Of a stretch of DNA of 64,000 nucleotides, positions 22,051-33,620 are shown in pieces; within the stretch, counting starts at the first letter, position 1; every line of letters begins with the position of its first letter. Below the pieces are notes generated by a model. That model had not been told where the DNA came from and ran no database searches. It saw only the letters and a list, made by a program, of their open reading frames with translations. The position numbers were made by a program, and so were the translations under genes. This stretch comes from Myotis daubentonii (Eukaryota > Chordata > Mammalia > Chiroptera > Vespertilionidae), in assembly GCF_963259705.1 (NCBI RefSeq), contig NC_081849.1, positions 51,308,093 to 51,372,092 on the forward strand, in the 5' to 3' direction.

Positions 22051-23627
22051 TGTTGACTTAGAGGGTGGATAGGGATGAAAAACAGCTGTGTGCTCAAATT
22101 TTAATTTAAGATCACAAATGACCTCATTTGGGTCAATTGACCTCATAATGTAAATTAGTGCCTTAATATAAAATTTTTGCTACATATTAAGCAATAGAAA
22201 TTTATTTGGCCTCTTACTAATTCAGTAGGCTTTACCAATCCTAAACTTAACAATATTTTCTAAATGTGCTCTTTGATAACTCTAGATCACTGCATAGAAT
22301 TATTTGAAACTTGCTTGTCAGGATGTCTTAAAGAATTTTCCTTTTTTCTCTTTACATCTAATTATACATAATTAGATGAGTAATTACTCAAACTTTCTGT
22401 TGTTACTGAAACTGAAATAAGTAGAGCAAGAGAGATGGATGCTGTAAAGATGTGAAGCAGTGACTTTACCCAAAAGAACAGTTAATAATATCAGTGGGAT
22501 TAATTATTCTTTTAAATTACATTAAAGAACAGCTCTGTGCTGTTCTTGTAGATTGGTTTCCTTTGAACTGGTACCATTATTCTCCAGAATCCACCTTATG
22601 TGACAGGATGGTAGTGGTATCCTCTCTAAAGTACTGTACTTCTCACACCTAAGATTTCAAAATTAGCCTCACCCTATGGCATATCATGTTAAAATTTGGA
22701 GTTGTCATGGTTATTTCCTCTTTCACCTCTCCTACAGTTATTCCTCCCAAGATTCAACCCAGGCTATTCTGTATACGCAAGGTCAGCAAATATTTAATTT
22801 ATTTTGTTAGCTTTTATATAAATCAACATCACACCCAGGAGGCTGGGGTGTGGTAACATAAGACATCAAATCTCCTAATACCCTGATTCTAAACCAGTCA
22901 GTCTACACCCTCTTTCATATGAAAAAGAATTGCAGAAAGTCTGACAAGTAACAATCTGGCTTCTAGAGCCAAGGACAATGTAGTTTAATTAAATCTTAAC
23001 TGTTCCTGACATTTCAGAACTGTCTTTTAGGAACAGTAGCCCTCTCCCATGAACAAAGCTGGGAACAAAACTCATTCCACAGGGGCCTCGCTCTTTATTT
23101 AGTTCAGCGGTTTGGATGGAGAAGGGAGATATAGAGACGACACAAATACAGTTCACCACTTTTTTTCTTGGTTCACCACTTTTCTCCTGCTTTAGTATTC
23201 TAGTCTTGAGTCAAGGTGACTAAAGAGTAACTTCAGTATCATATTGTGATCCTCACAGTTTCCATCCCATTGGATGATATTTATCTGTACCTTTGAGCTC
23301 TCTGCTAAACATGTGAGATGAGAGAAATATTACTATTAGAGAAGTGGAAACAGGTGAGACCTCTGTTCCATCTCCAGCAGTCAGGATTTATGTGCAGTCT
23401 TCTATTTTTTAAGACTCTCAGAGAGAATAAACATGATATCTTTTAGTAACAAGAAGAGGATCACACTTCTATCAATCAGATGGAGGGTGGGGATGAGCAG
23501 CTAGGAAAAACACAGCAGAAGAAACTGCCTTGAGATGAGAAGCAACTTCCAAGTGTCCTGTAGGTCAGGCCTACGGTTTGTTTCTTCAGTCTTTCTCATT
23601 AACCCTTCCCTCACTTGCCTTCTACAC

Positions 23628-23760
23628 TTTTAAAAACAATCTTTATTGTTGAAAGTATTACAGATGTCCCCTTTTTTTTCCCTCCCTCTACTCTTAAAGT
23701 CCCATTCTTGTATTCATGTGAATGACTGTTTTTGTCCCCAGGTGCTTTGCTGGTCCTGGC
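23628..23760 (-). mobile_element. Bat L1 3' UTR tail, antisense, strongly 5'-truncated
   Basis: AATCTTTATTGTTGAAAGTA then TTACAGATGTCCCC is the reverse of the bat L1 3' end seen in sense at 54900 (GTAATATCTTCAACAAT). Confidence 0.7.
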
Positions 23761-25625
23761 GTTGCAGAGAGGAACTCGGTGTCTAGAGAAGGCTACCACA
23801 ACTTAACTGGAACAGAGCCAATGGTAGTCTTCAAATATGTCAAAATAAAATGAGCAGTGAAGGCAAGAAGTGAGTCAAACACTCCAGATGCCTATTTACC
23901 TGAGATAAAGCCTCTCCAGGACAAATGAGGTTGCCTTTGAAGGCTCAGCTTTTTATGAGATTAGAGTTTGAAGGAGGTCAACCAGAAACTTGTTATGAAA
24001 AGTTTTGTTGGTAGTTTGTGTCCACTAGCAAGCCATTGAGTTCTTGGTTTCATTTATCAAATATTTCAATTCTAGAATTTCCATTTTGTATTATTTTTAA
24101 ATTCCCAGGACTCTTCCAGTGTTCTCAATCTATTTTTTTTAATGTCTTTAAACATATTAAGCACAGGCATAAGATCCATGTCTGCTGCCTGGTCAGCATG
24201 GCTCAGTGGTTGAGCATCGACCTATGAACCAGGTCACAGTTCAGTTCCCAGTCAGGGCACATGCCCAGGTTGTGGGCTCAATCCCCAGTGTGGGGCATGC
24301 AGGAGGCAGCCGATCAGTGATTCTCTCTCATCATTTATGTTTCTATCTCCCTCCCTCTCCCTTTCCCTCTGAAATCAATCAAAACATATTTTTAAAAAAT
24401 AAATAAAATCCATGTCTGCTAGTCCCATTATTTGGACCCTGCCCCATGGATCTATTTCTATTGCCTATTATTTTTTTGGTATTCAGTTACATTTTCTTGT
24501 CTTGTTATTTTTGAGTATCACATTTCTCAGTATTCTTTAGAATAGGAAAAATGGATTTGTCTCTCCTAATGAAAACCATAAAATTTATGCTACCCAAAAT
24601 CTTCAGTGGCAGTGAAGATCTCAACCCAAGAACCCCACTCACCTGCTGACTGACCTACTGAAGTGAAGATGTTACACAGGGAGCTCAGCAAAGGATTGAC
24701 CTCAGAGAACCAAATGAGAGAGGAGCACACTCTGATTCCTATGATGTGTATAATACTTACATTGTACTGATTAGTGTTCAATCTACTAAAGTCCCGTTCA
24801 TTTTAGACAATCAAGGATGAGCAGATCCACGTGGTCTTCAGAGGGAGGATAAGCTAGAATTTAATGCCTTTGCAGTCACTTCGATGGGGGGCTCCACAAA
24901 CTCAAATTTAAAGAACAAGGATTGAGGCAGTATCTTGCATTCCTTCAGCGTTTTTGAGTCTTAGAAGCCAGCTACGCACTGTATATTAGCTTGACCTAAA
25001 TTCATTAAAAGCTACATTTGAGAGAAATTTCCTGGTCTTCATCTAGATAGTAAAGGCTAAGGGTTGGACCTTGTGCACTTCTGAATAAGTACTACTTTAG
25101 TCTCTAAAGGAATTTCTAAAGTTGAATATATTCTGCAAGTTTTCAAGTTTGAAAGTCAAGTCTTAAAATACAGCATAGACTCCAGGTCTGGGCTTTTTTG
25201 CTGTAGTTAGAACCTTAATGTTGTACAACCAAGAACTCCTTGAAACAGTGAATGGACTGGGTCATGCTCACACCAACAAATTAATAGTAGTGTTGCAAAT
25301 TGCATTCAGAGACTAAGCACAGACATCGTGAATATTATTAATTTGATTTTGTCTTTTAAAGCCACATGCCTGTCTCTTAAAGTTTTATAGCAGAATAGAT
25401 TGGAATTACTGCTATTCACCAGCTCACCCATCCACCACATTGGTATTGATCTTAGAATGGGGAAATAAATGGAGAGGATAAAATAAAATTATTTTGGAAT
25501 TTTATGAGCATTATATTAAATGTCTTCTAAGAGACAATCTTACATGAAAAGATGTAAGAATAAAAACAGAATTGAGGAAAGTTTGAATTACATATTTAGT
25601 TGAAAATTAGAAAGATGACTTTTTA
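23761..25625. other. Intergenic sequence around the 24187 SINE
   Basis: Outside the SINE no repeat or gene is recognised. Open frames of 60-70 codons here are chance or SINE-derived. Confidence 0.5.
24187..24407 (+). mobile_element. VES SINE with perfect target-site duplication
   Basis: Head GGTCAGCATGGCTCAGTGG, block TCAATCCCCAGTGTGGGGCA, CT-rich part and A-rich tail. ATCCATGTCTGCT flanks it at 24174-24186 and 24408-24420. Confidence 0.95.
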
Positions 25626-25705
25626 GAGTTACAAAGAACAAGAATTATGTCTCATTCATCTTTATGTCTCCCGGAGAGTTGGTTGTCCATAAATATTTGT
25701 TCAAG
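25625..25705 (+). mobile_element. L2 3' end scrap
   Basis: GAATTATGTCTCATTCATCT then CCATAAATATTTGTTCAA resembles the L2 terminus. Confidence 0.45.
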
Positions 25706-25829
25706 TAAAAGGATCTCAGACCCTGACTTCATTACTTAAACCTTGTATTGTAACATACCTGTGTGCTTTGGTCACAATCTACGGGGTTTAGGCTAGATTT
25801 ATCTTTGAAGACTCCTCTGGCCCTAAAGC

Positions 25830-26250
25830 TAGTCATCATATTATGCCAGTTTTTCTTACATTTTTGTGTGCCCAGGAATCACCTGGTATGCTAGTTATTG
25901 TGCAGAATCCTAGACTAAGTATGTCTGGAGTGGTGCCGGAATCTGAAATTTTTTAAAAATATATTTTATTGATTTTTTACAGAGAGGAAGGGAGAAGGAT
26001 AGAGAGTTAGAAACATTGATGAGAGAAACATCGATCAGCTGCCTCCTGCACACCCCCTACTGGGGACATGCCCGCAACCAAGGTACATGCCCTTGACTGG
26101 AATCGAACCTGGGACCCTTCAGTCCGCAGGCCAATGCTCTATCCACTGAGCCAAACAGGTTAGGGCCGGAATCTGAATTTTTTAAATCATTTCAGGTGAT
26201 TCTAACGCAGGTAATATGGAACCTCACTTCAGAAGCATTGCATTATGCTG
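25830..26250. mobile_element. MER5A-type hAT element split by a VES SINE
   Basis: The left part holds GTGTGCCCAGGAATCACCTG and AGAATCCTAGACTAAG. The right part has TTTCAGGTGATTCTAACGCA. The two are separated by a SINE whose duplication is GCCGGAATCTGAA, so the DNA transposon was there first. Confidence 0.75.
25948..26164 (-). mobile_element. VES SINE inside a MER5A-type element
   Basis: Antisense head CTGAGCCAAACAGGTTAGGG at the right and A-rich tail at the left. GCCGGAATCTGAA at 25935-25947 is repeated at 26165-26177. Confidence 0.93.
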
Positions 26251-27009
26251 TATACTCTTGCTTCAAGTGTTTGCTTAAAATGTAGCAATGTATATAGTAC
26301 TTATCACTCTAAAGAAGGTAACTTTTTTTAACCCAAAATGATTTCCTGTAAAAATATGTATTTTACATTTTTAAAAACCTTTTGAAGCCAAACTTTTACC
26401 CAAGATCAATATCACAGGAAGCCAGGCTCTGTCACACACCTCTCGCCTACATCGGGCCTTGACTTCCCACCACATTTCAGAGTACCTTGAGCCCTAACTG
26501 TTTATGATTGGCTGAAGAAATATTCTTTTCAAACTATCCCAATTTCCTCAAAAACAACGACATCAAAAGACCTAGAAAATGTCTACAGAACCGTCTACTT
26601 TGAGGCATGAAATAGGTATTTACATATATGAATTCATGTTTTAATATCCAAACTGATTCCACCTTACCATATTCTTAGACACTATCTGTTGGTCTCTGTG
26701 GAAGTTTGCAGATACTAGCTTAGCTTCGGCATGTCAGTTCCAGCCAAATTAGCACTTTAACAGGTCTGGTCTGGCGGTCAGTGAGTCCGGTCTCTTGCTC
26801 TATAGTAGGACCAGCCACATCCTAAGAAGCAACACTTCCATCAGGCTACCTTTGCAGGCCCTGTGCTCACTGGCCCCTGCTGACCACTCTACAAAAGAAC
26901 TAAGATAATGGGGGGTGAAGGGGGTGGGGAGGGTTGGGAGAGGGAAAATTTCCTTGAGTTATTTTTCTGTCTTCCATTTTTTCCAAAGATGGTGGAGCAT
27001 TTTTTTTTT

Positions 27010-27233
27010 TTTAATGCTCACCTGAGGATATTTTTTCCATTGATCTTTAAAGAGAGAGTGGAAGGGAGGAAGGAAGAGAGACAGAGAGAGAAACATTGAT
27101 ATGAGAGAGACACATTGACTGGTTGCCTCCCAAACTTGCCTCTGACCGGAGCCAGATACATGCCCTTGACCGGGAATTGAACCCTTGACCTTTGGTTCTG
27201 GGTCCAATAATCTAACCACTAAGCCAAAAAGCA
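27010..27233 (-). mobile_element. VES SINE, antisense
   Basis: CTCACCTGAGGATATTTTTT, GAGAGACACATTGACTGGTT and ACATGCCCTTGACCGGGAAT in order. The tRNA-like head is at the right end. Confidence 0.88.
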
Positions 27234-27481
27234 TCCTTAAATGTTAACTTGAACTTTGAAATGGCTTTATTCTTTTGTAAACACCATATCTTAGATAGCT
27301 AACTGTGGTTGACAATCTCTACCCTCTTGTCTCAACTGTGTCCAAATCATGATAAGTCTAGTGCATCATTGAAAGAAATGAATTTGATTGCTTAATGCCT
27401 CTCTGAATATTTCACCTTTCCATTGTTGCCTTTTGTAACTCGTTTTGGCAGAGGAAATTGAGACTTTTAAAAAGAAAAATT

Positions 27482-27700
27482 CGGGGAGTGTTCAGGGGCA
27501 GGAGGGAGGGGGGTAAAAGATCAACCGAAGAACTTGTATGCATGCATATAAGCATAACCAATGGACATAAGACACTGGGGGATAGGGGAGGCCAGGGGAT
27601 TGTCAAGGGCGGGGGGGGAAAAAGGACACATATGTAATACCCTTTGTAATACTTTAAGCAATAAAAAAAAGTAGTCAAAAAAAATAAAAATAAAAAAAGA
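27482..27700 (+). mobile_element. L1 3' UTR, extremely 5'-truncated, with target-site duplication
   Basis: It shares long runs with the 3' UTR of the L1 at 48972-50726, such as CTTGTATGCATGCATATAAG and CACATATGTAATACCC, and then has an A-rich tail. AAAGAAAAATT flanks it at 27471-27481 and 27701-27711. Confidence 0.9.
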
Positions 27701-27719
27701 AAAGAAAAATTGAAGGTCA

Positions 27720-28560
27720 CAATGGAAATTTTAAAAACCAATAAATTTATTTGCCAGTCCTATTTTAGACTGCTAGGTGATTTCCCCATTCTTATTTTCA
27801 CAAATTACACACAAGAACACACATGTATGCCTGTACATATGTGCACGCACACACCACTTTGGAGGCCTCTGGTGAACAATCTGTCCTCAGGGCTGATGGG
27901 ATTTGTTAGAATCTGTTGCCAGCTAGAGATGAACATGCAAGAAGGTGTTTGGGATTCACACCTATAGGGAAGCAGGAGAAACAGGTTTGTGCAGGTTTGT
28001 TAAAGCTGTTTTAACAAAGACCTAAGCCAGTCCCTCACGGGAAACTCTGGAACTGGAATGACCTTTCAGTCTACTTAGGGCAAGGCTGCCTGGCCTTTAT
28101 TCAGCCGTATGTACCCATCCCTGGGCGAGGACTGCCCAGGGAGTGGGCATGATCTTGGGCAACGCAGCTCTCTTTAGCTGAGGGTAATCCTCTGAGACAA
28201 ACTCAGCCAAGAGCCAAGAGCTGCCAACTCTCCCAGCAGCTGGAGAATGGGTGCCTCAAACTTAAAGGGGGGACTGGACCACAGTGTCCAGTATAGAATC
28301 ACTGTAGATGAGTGCCCATGACAATCCATGACTTCTGTCTTTAGACCTTTATTGTTTTGTTATGATTTTTCAAGATTAGCCAGACTTTTCCACTCTCTGT
28401 ACTTTGATATTCAATATTTAAAAATTTTCCCAATATAAAGACTGAAAATCAGGCTAAAACCATACTTGTCTGAAAACTTCTAAAAAATACACTGGACAGA
28501 TATGCTTTGCTCCAAAATTTTCGGTACCATTTTGGTGTGTGTGTGTGTAGGGGGGGAGTG
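27720..28560. other. Intergenic, no confident identity
   Basis: Includes CA-rich text near 27800 and a GT run near 28537. The 27,970-28,320 part has even base composition and might be LTR-derived, but I cannot find ends. Confidence 0.4.
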
Positions 28561-28564
28561 ATAT

Positions 28565-29040
28565 TTTCTTTAACCATTTATTTGCCAATGGACACTTAGG
28601 TTGTTTCTATGTCTTGGCTATTGTGAATAATACTGCAATGAACACAGGTGAGCAGATATCTCTTCCAGATAGTGATTTCAATTCCTTCCAATAGATACCC
28701 AGGTGTGAGATTGCTAGATCATATGGTAGTTCAGTTTTTAATTTTTTGAGGAACTACCATGCTGTTTTCCATAATGGCTCTACTATTTACATTCCCACCA
28801 ACAGTGTATAATGGTTTCCTTTTCTCCACATCCTCGCCAACATTTGTTAGCTCTTTTTGAGAATAGCCTTCCTAACAAGTGTGAGGTGGATCTTTGATTT
28901 GCATTCACCTGATGATTAGTGATGTTGTACCTTTTCATGTACCTGTTGCCTATTTGTATGTCTTCTTTAGAAATATATCTATTCAGTTCCTTTGCTCATT
29001 TTTAATTGGATTATTTTCTATTGAGTTGTAAATCCAATTT
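28565..29040 (-). mobile_element. L1M-type ORF2 fragment, antisense
   Basis: TTTGCCAATGGACACTTAGG, GCTATTGTGAATAATACTGC, CATGCTGTTTTCCATAATGG and TTCCCACCAACAGTGTATAA are the familiar antisense L1 ORF2 end. It has many indels. Confidence 0.9.
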
Positions 29041-30094
29041 TATAGAGAAAATAGAATCTGGATCTGGGGGAGGGGGAAGTGGGGTATTGTAGAACAAAGG
29101 GTGTTTTGTACCTTCATCACTATCCCTTAGAGTTGGCTCTAATATTTCCCACTTGGAAATGATTCCATGCATAGAAAACTGTATGTGAATTCCCTTTTGT
29201 TCACTGTCCTATCCATTACCTGAGGCGCAATGCTTTGAACATAGTAGAACGTGTTCATCCAATGTCAACTGCAAGGTCCCAAAAGACCCAGAAGACAGAC
29301 AGCTTCTTGGGAACTGCTATTTGTGAGGCACGTGGAAAATATCATTAGCTCATTCTTCCAGAGGGGGCCCAAAACACAGAAAAGCAGAGTCCTGTTCTAA
29401 AGGTCACGGAGCTAAGCCGTTGCAGAGCCCGCTCTCTGTGTTTATGAGCTCTTTCTCCCAGGTTCATGCCTCACAAAGCCCAACTCCACCTTCTTTAAAG
29501 CCAACACCAAACATACCTTCCCTATAAAGGTCACATGGAACAGGAAGGTAACTATTTACCCTCAGCAAATAACATGCTGCCATTTCAAAGAAAAAAAATG
29601 TACATTGTAAGTTTCTCGAGTATAATTGGCGCTTAATGTCCCTGAGACAGAGATGCATACCTCTGGTATTGTACATGATAAGCAGCAGAATGTCTAGGGT
29701 ATGGAAATTTAGTCTGCATTCACCATGTTCATGCATCAAAGCACAAGTTTTTAGGTCCTTTCCTTTCACCTCACCCTCTTCGTATCCCTATTCAGTGATT
29801 GCAGCAAGAACCAGTTTCTCACTAAATGTACAAAGAAATGTCTGGCCATTTCCTGTCCAGTTCTGGGCGTATCAGGAATTCTGGTCCACAATAGGTAAAT
29901 ATCAAGAGAAAGACTTGCAGAAATTTCCTTTAAATGAGAAAACATTCAGGGAAAGCAAAAGTTAATAATATACTCTGTGTGTGCTTCAATGCCTAGTTCT
30001 AGATGCCTGAAACGTCCCAGCTATTTATTTATTTAGTAATTATTCTACAAGTAGCTTTAATTATCCCTATCTACTAATGAGGCCAAGCTCAAGT

Positions 30095-30290
30095 AATTTT
30101 CTTGGGTGTGAATACCAGCTCTGCCTCTTAGCAGCTAGGGAATCTTAAGTTTATGGAATTTTGAACTTCACTTTTCTCATGTATAAAATAGAGAAAATCA
30201 ATGTCATGAGCATGTATGTAAGTTCTTTAGCATAGTCTCTTGGACATGTAAGTACATAGTAATTCTTTTACTAGTATAAAGTAATATACT
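30095..30290 (+). mobile_element. MIR SINE
   Basis: AATACCAGCTCTGCCTCTTA, AGCTAGGGAATCTTAAG and CTTTTCTCATGTATAAAAT follow MIR. Confidence 0.75.
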
Positions 30291-30565
30291 TGAACCAGTT
30301 CATCAGATCAGATCTGTGCTGGAAAACAGCAAATTAGGACCTCTGTTCTAGTTTCTTATATTCTTCTCAAGATTTAACTCAAAGCTAGGGCATCTCTATC
30401 TTCACTCTATATAACCTGAGTTTTATTTCCCAGGAGGGAAGATGGGGCCTAAGAATCTCATTTGCCAATATAAGTGATTATAAGTCATTAACATTTTGCT
30501 CGGTCTCCATGAATCATGACAAGTTACAAAGACATCTACTTATATTACCAAAAAAAATAAAAATA

Positions 30566-30616
30566 AAGGAAGGAAGAGAGGGAGGGAGGAGGGTGAGAGA
30601 CAGGAAGAGAAAGAAA

Positions 30617-30672
<56 letters not shown>

Positions 30673-30804
30673 GAAGGAAGGAAGGAAGGAAGGAAGGAAG
30701 GAAGGAAGGAAGGAAGGAAGGAAGGAAGGAAGGAAGGAAGGGAGGAAGGGAGGGAGGAAGGGAAAGGAGAAGAGGAAAGGAAAGGGAAAGGGAAAAGAAA
30801 AGAA
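30566..30804. repeat. GAAA/GGAA microsatellite
   Basis: A pure-purine tract on the plus strand: mixed GGA units, then (GAAA) copies at about 30611-30671, then (GGAA) copies to about 30742 and a degenerate end. Long Lys/Glu-rich and Pro/Ser/Phe-rich open frames across it are artefacts of the repeat. Confidence 0.97.
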
Positions 30805-31668
30805 GACGAAGGCCCTCCATTTCCATTTCGTATGTGTGGTTCCCTGATTCTATGACTGTATGAGCCTCACATTCCTCCATGTTCTCCATAGTCTCATGGA
30901 ATATCAGTTAAATGAGTTTCTAGTCTTCTGTGGTTCACTACATTTTTTTTTCTCTCTCAATAAACCCTTTTAAACCCATAGGTAGAGGAGAAAACTTTTC
31001 TAGCTAGGGTCTAGATTTTTTTCAAAGCCAGATTAAGGAGAAGGTCTACTGGGCATCTATCTGACAGAGTCACCTATAAGGGGCACCAAAACATTTCTGA
31101 AGACATAATAAGATGAAGAACCAGAACTCAGCTCAAGGAGAGTACTCTATGTACAAGGAACACTTTGCTAGACTGCAGAAGATGAGAGCCAAGGCCTCCA
31201 GGAGCATTCTGAAGTAACATCAAATGTTTGCTGAAATACCGAGTATTGGTTCAGTCAACTGAATGCTTGCTGTTTTGCTCTTGGGACATGAAGGATTGAG
31301 ACTTGAGCTGGGTACTGCTACCAGCATCCCACTCTTTCTCAAACAGTCACACCCTCAGAACCCAAACTGTCCAAGTGAGGTACGTGAGCTTACTCTTGGG
31401 AGCAAAGTTGTTTGGACTTCTTCCAGATTGCCCCAGCTGCTGTAGGTGACAGAGGGGTTCTTATATGCTGGCTTTATGCTTCTATTTCTGTATGTATCTG
31501 AGTGAGTTTGGCTGCCCACTTCAGCATCTCAGCCACCCACCTCTTCCTCCCTCCAGCACATGCTCACAGCAGATTCATTACTTGATGTATACTAGTATAC
31601 TCTCTTTTCATAGTTTCATCAGTAAATCAGCAAAGTATTGCAATGTGTTTACAAATGCTGCAAAGGCA

Positions 31669-31854
31669 GCCTTGGCTGGATAGTTCAGTTGGTTAGAGAG
31701 TCATTCAGATATACCAAAGTTGCCGGTTTGATCCCTATAAGGCACATATGAGAATCAACCAATGGATGCATAGATGAGTGGAACAATAAATATCTCTACC
31801 TCCCTCCCTCCCTCCCCCTCTCTAAAAATCAATAATTTTTTAAGTTAAAAAATA
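31669..31854 (+). mobile_element. tRNA-derived SINE with target-site duplication
   Basis: Head CTTGGCTGGATAGTTCAGTT, then GCCGGTTTGATCCCTATAAG and a CCTCCCTCC-rich part. ATGCTGCAAAGGCA (31655-31668) is repeated as AGGCTACAAAGGCA (31855-31868). Confidence 0.88.
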
Positions 31855-31869
31855 AGGCTACAAAGGCAA

Positions 31870-32846
31870 ATATTTTCCAATCTCCACACAGCCTTGCTCC
31901 TGCCAGAGTCTGAGACTCTCCACTTAGACCTTCATGATTTTGACTAAGACTCTGCCTCTTTGACACAATAATGTATCTTTGTGTCATCTGAGCTCATACC
32001 CTTCAATCAATAACCAAAGACATACCTGAGTGCTGCCTCCCTTGTCAGAAAACTCACACTAATATTATAGATGTATAATTTTATAGATTAAAAGATATCT
32101 GAGTCATGTCTGATATTTAATGAGAGACTTAGAAGAGGATAAATATTAAATTATTTATGGGTATGTTTTAGCTAACAAAAGGATTTTAAATCAGGAGTAG
32201 CTTTTGTTAGGGGTACTCAAAAAAAAGGGGTGGAAGGAACAAAGTAATTGTCATAGACAAAAGAAGGCAGAGAGAGTTGGCAGGAAAAGAATATAAATTT
32301 TTGAAGCAGAATACTGGAATGCTAAGAGAAGAATATTGAAAGTTATGTAGGGCCTAAGAACCGAAGCCTGAGGGAGTGTATGACTAGAGAAACGGAAGAG
32401 CTGAGAAAATGGGAAGTAGGCGATGGAAGTCAACCATCCCATAGTTACACATGCAGAATGATATTTGTAGCAAATATAAGTAGCTATCTACTGGATTCCA
32501 TTATCTTTTTCTGAACTAACAAAATGCTCATTTGTTTAAGGGAGAAATATCATCAGTTAAAAATTGTTGCCTTCTTACATTCCTTTCAGCTAAGGGTGTG
32601 ATGGGACATCAGTGAGATGTATGTGAATATCCTACAGGCTTTCCTTCCTCAATAAATGGCCTCCAGGAGAAATGCATGTTGCTCTTATCTTACAACCATG
32701 AGGAAGAAAATCTCACGAGTAAGGCTAGAAGGAGCTAAGAGGTGGAAGGTCCAAGGTTCCTAATGAAGGCCTTGAGCAACTGCCTCTTTTGTTTTGTTTC
32801 ATTTGTGAGTTTTTTTGGAAACATTTCTAACAGGTAGAGTGAGGTA
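31870..32846. other. Intergenic, nothing recognised
   Basis: No repeat family, RNA gene or coding signal that I can support. Confidence 0.5.
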
Positions 32847-33620
32847 TCCTATATAATAGAGGTAATATGCAAATTGACCATCACACTCTTGCACAAAGAT
32901 GGCTGCCCCCATGTGGGTACCAGATGGCCACCACAAGATGGCCAGCAATGGAGAGCAGTTGTGGGAGACCAGGCCTGCAGGGGAGGGCAGTTAGGGGTGA
33001 CCAGGCTGGCAGGGGAGGGCAGTTAGGGGTGACCAGGCTGGCAGGGGAGGGCAGTTGGGGCGACTGGGCTAGCAGGGGAGGGCAGTTAGGGGTGACCAGG
33101 CTGGCAGGGGAGGGCAGTTGGGGCAACCGGGAGGCAGGGGAGGGCAGTTGGGGCCACCGGGCTGGCAGGGGAGGGCAGTTGGGGCAACTGGGCCGGCAGG
33201 GGAAGGCAGTTGGGGGCAACCAGGCCTGCAGGGGAGGGAAGGCAGTTGGGGGCGACCAGGCCTGCAGGGGAGGGAGGGCCGTTGGGGGTGTCGGTCCTGC
33301 AGGGATGGGAGGGCAGTTGGGGGGGACCAGGCCTGCAGGAGAGGGCAGTTGGGGGCTATTGGGCTGGCAGGGGAGCAGTTAGGCATCAATCAGGCTAGCA
33401 GGGGAGTGGTTAGGGAGTGATCAGGCTGGTAGGCAGAAGCAGTTAGGGGCAATCAGGCAAGCAGTTGGGAGCCAGCAGTCCCAGATTGTCAGAGGAATGT
33501 CCGACTGCCGGCAGTCGGACATACCCCTAGGGGTCCCAGATTGGAGAGGGCACAGGCTGGGCTGAGGGACACCCTGCCCCACTGCCCCCAGTGCACAAAT
33601 TTTGTGCACCGGGTCTCTAG
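32847..33620 (+). mobile_element. Complete Helitron carrying a minisatellite
   Basis: It starts TCCTATATAATAGAGG after A32846 and ends GGGTCTCTAG before T33621. The 3' inverted repeat GTGCACAAATTTTGTGCAC lies at 33591-33609, eight bases before the CTAG. It therefore has every hallmark of a Helitron insertion between A and T. A perfect 26-bp palindrome lies at 33497-33522. Most of the interior is a tandem array (separate entry). Confidence 0.95.
32967..33465 (+). repeat. Minisatellite of about 16 units, 31-36 bp each, inside a Helitron
   Basis: The unit reads roughly GACCAGGCTGGCAGGGGAGG followed by GCAGTTGGGGC. Units of 31 and 32 bases alternate, with some of 35-36. Because 31 is not a multiple of three, open frames pass through in several frames (up to 171 codons), which explains the apparent Gly/Trp-rich protein. 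The later units are more degenerate. Confidence 0.95.

Larger units (their letters stand above)
16260..23627. other. Mostly unique AT-rich intergenic stretch
   Basis: Apart from the MITE at 17074, a SINE scrap at 18284-18330 and a probable MIR at about 21890-22050, I recognise nothing. Open frames of up to 97 codons (20878-21171) lack homology I know, have no splice context and overlap frames on the other strand. At 20,800-21,600 the base composition is more even, perhaps a diverged LTR, but no ends could be found. Confidence 0.5.

Noticed and set aside
24187..24407. tRNA gene on account of A- and B-box-like text
   Set aside because: The tRNA-like head belongs to a VES SINE with CT-rich body, A tail and duplication; it cannot fold as an intact tRNA.
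30509..30889. Lys/Glu-rich and Pro/Ser/Phe-rich open frames
   Set aside because: Direct products of the GAAA/GGAA microsatellite on the two strands.
32867..33382. 171-codon Gly/Trp-rich open frame
   Set aside because: It is the minisatellite in the Helitron read in frame. Similar open frames exist in other frames and on the other strand, and there is no start context or splice support.
32967..33465. CRISPR-like regular repeats
   Set aside because: Units are contiguous without unique spacers and lie in a mammalian Helitron; this is a minisatellite.
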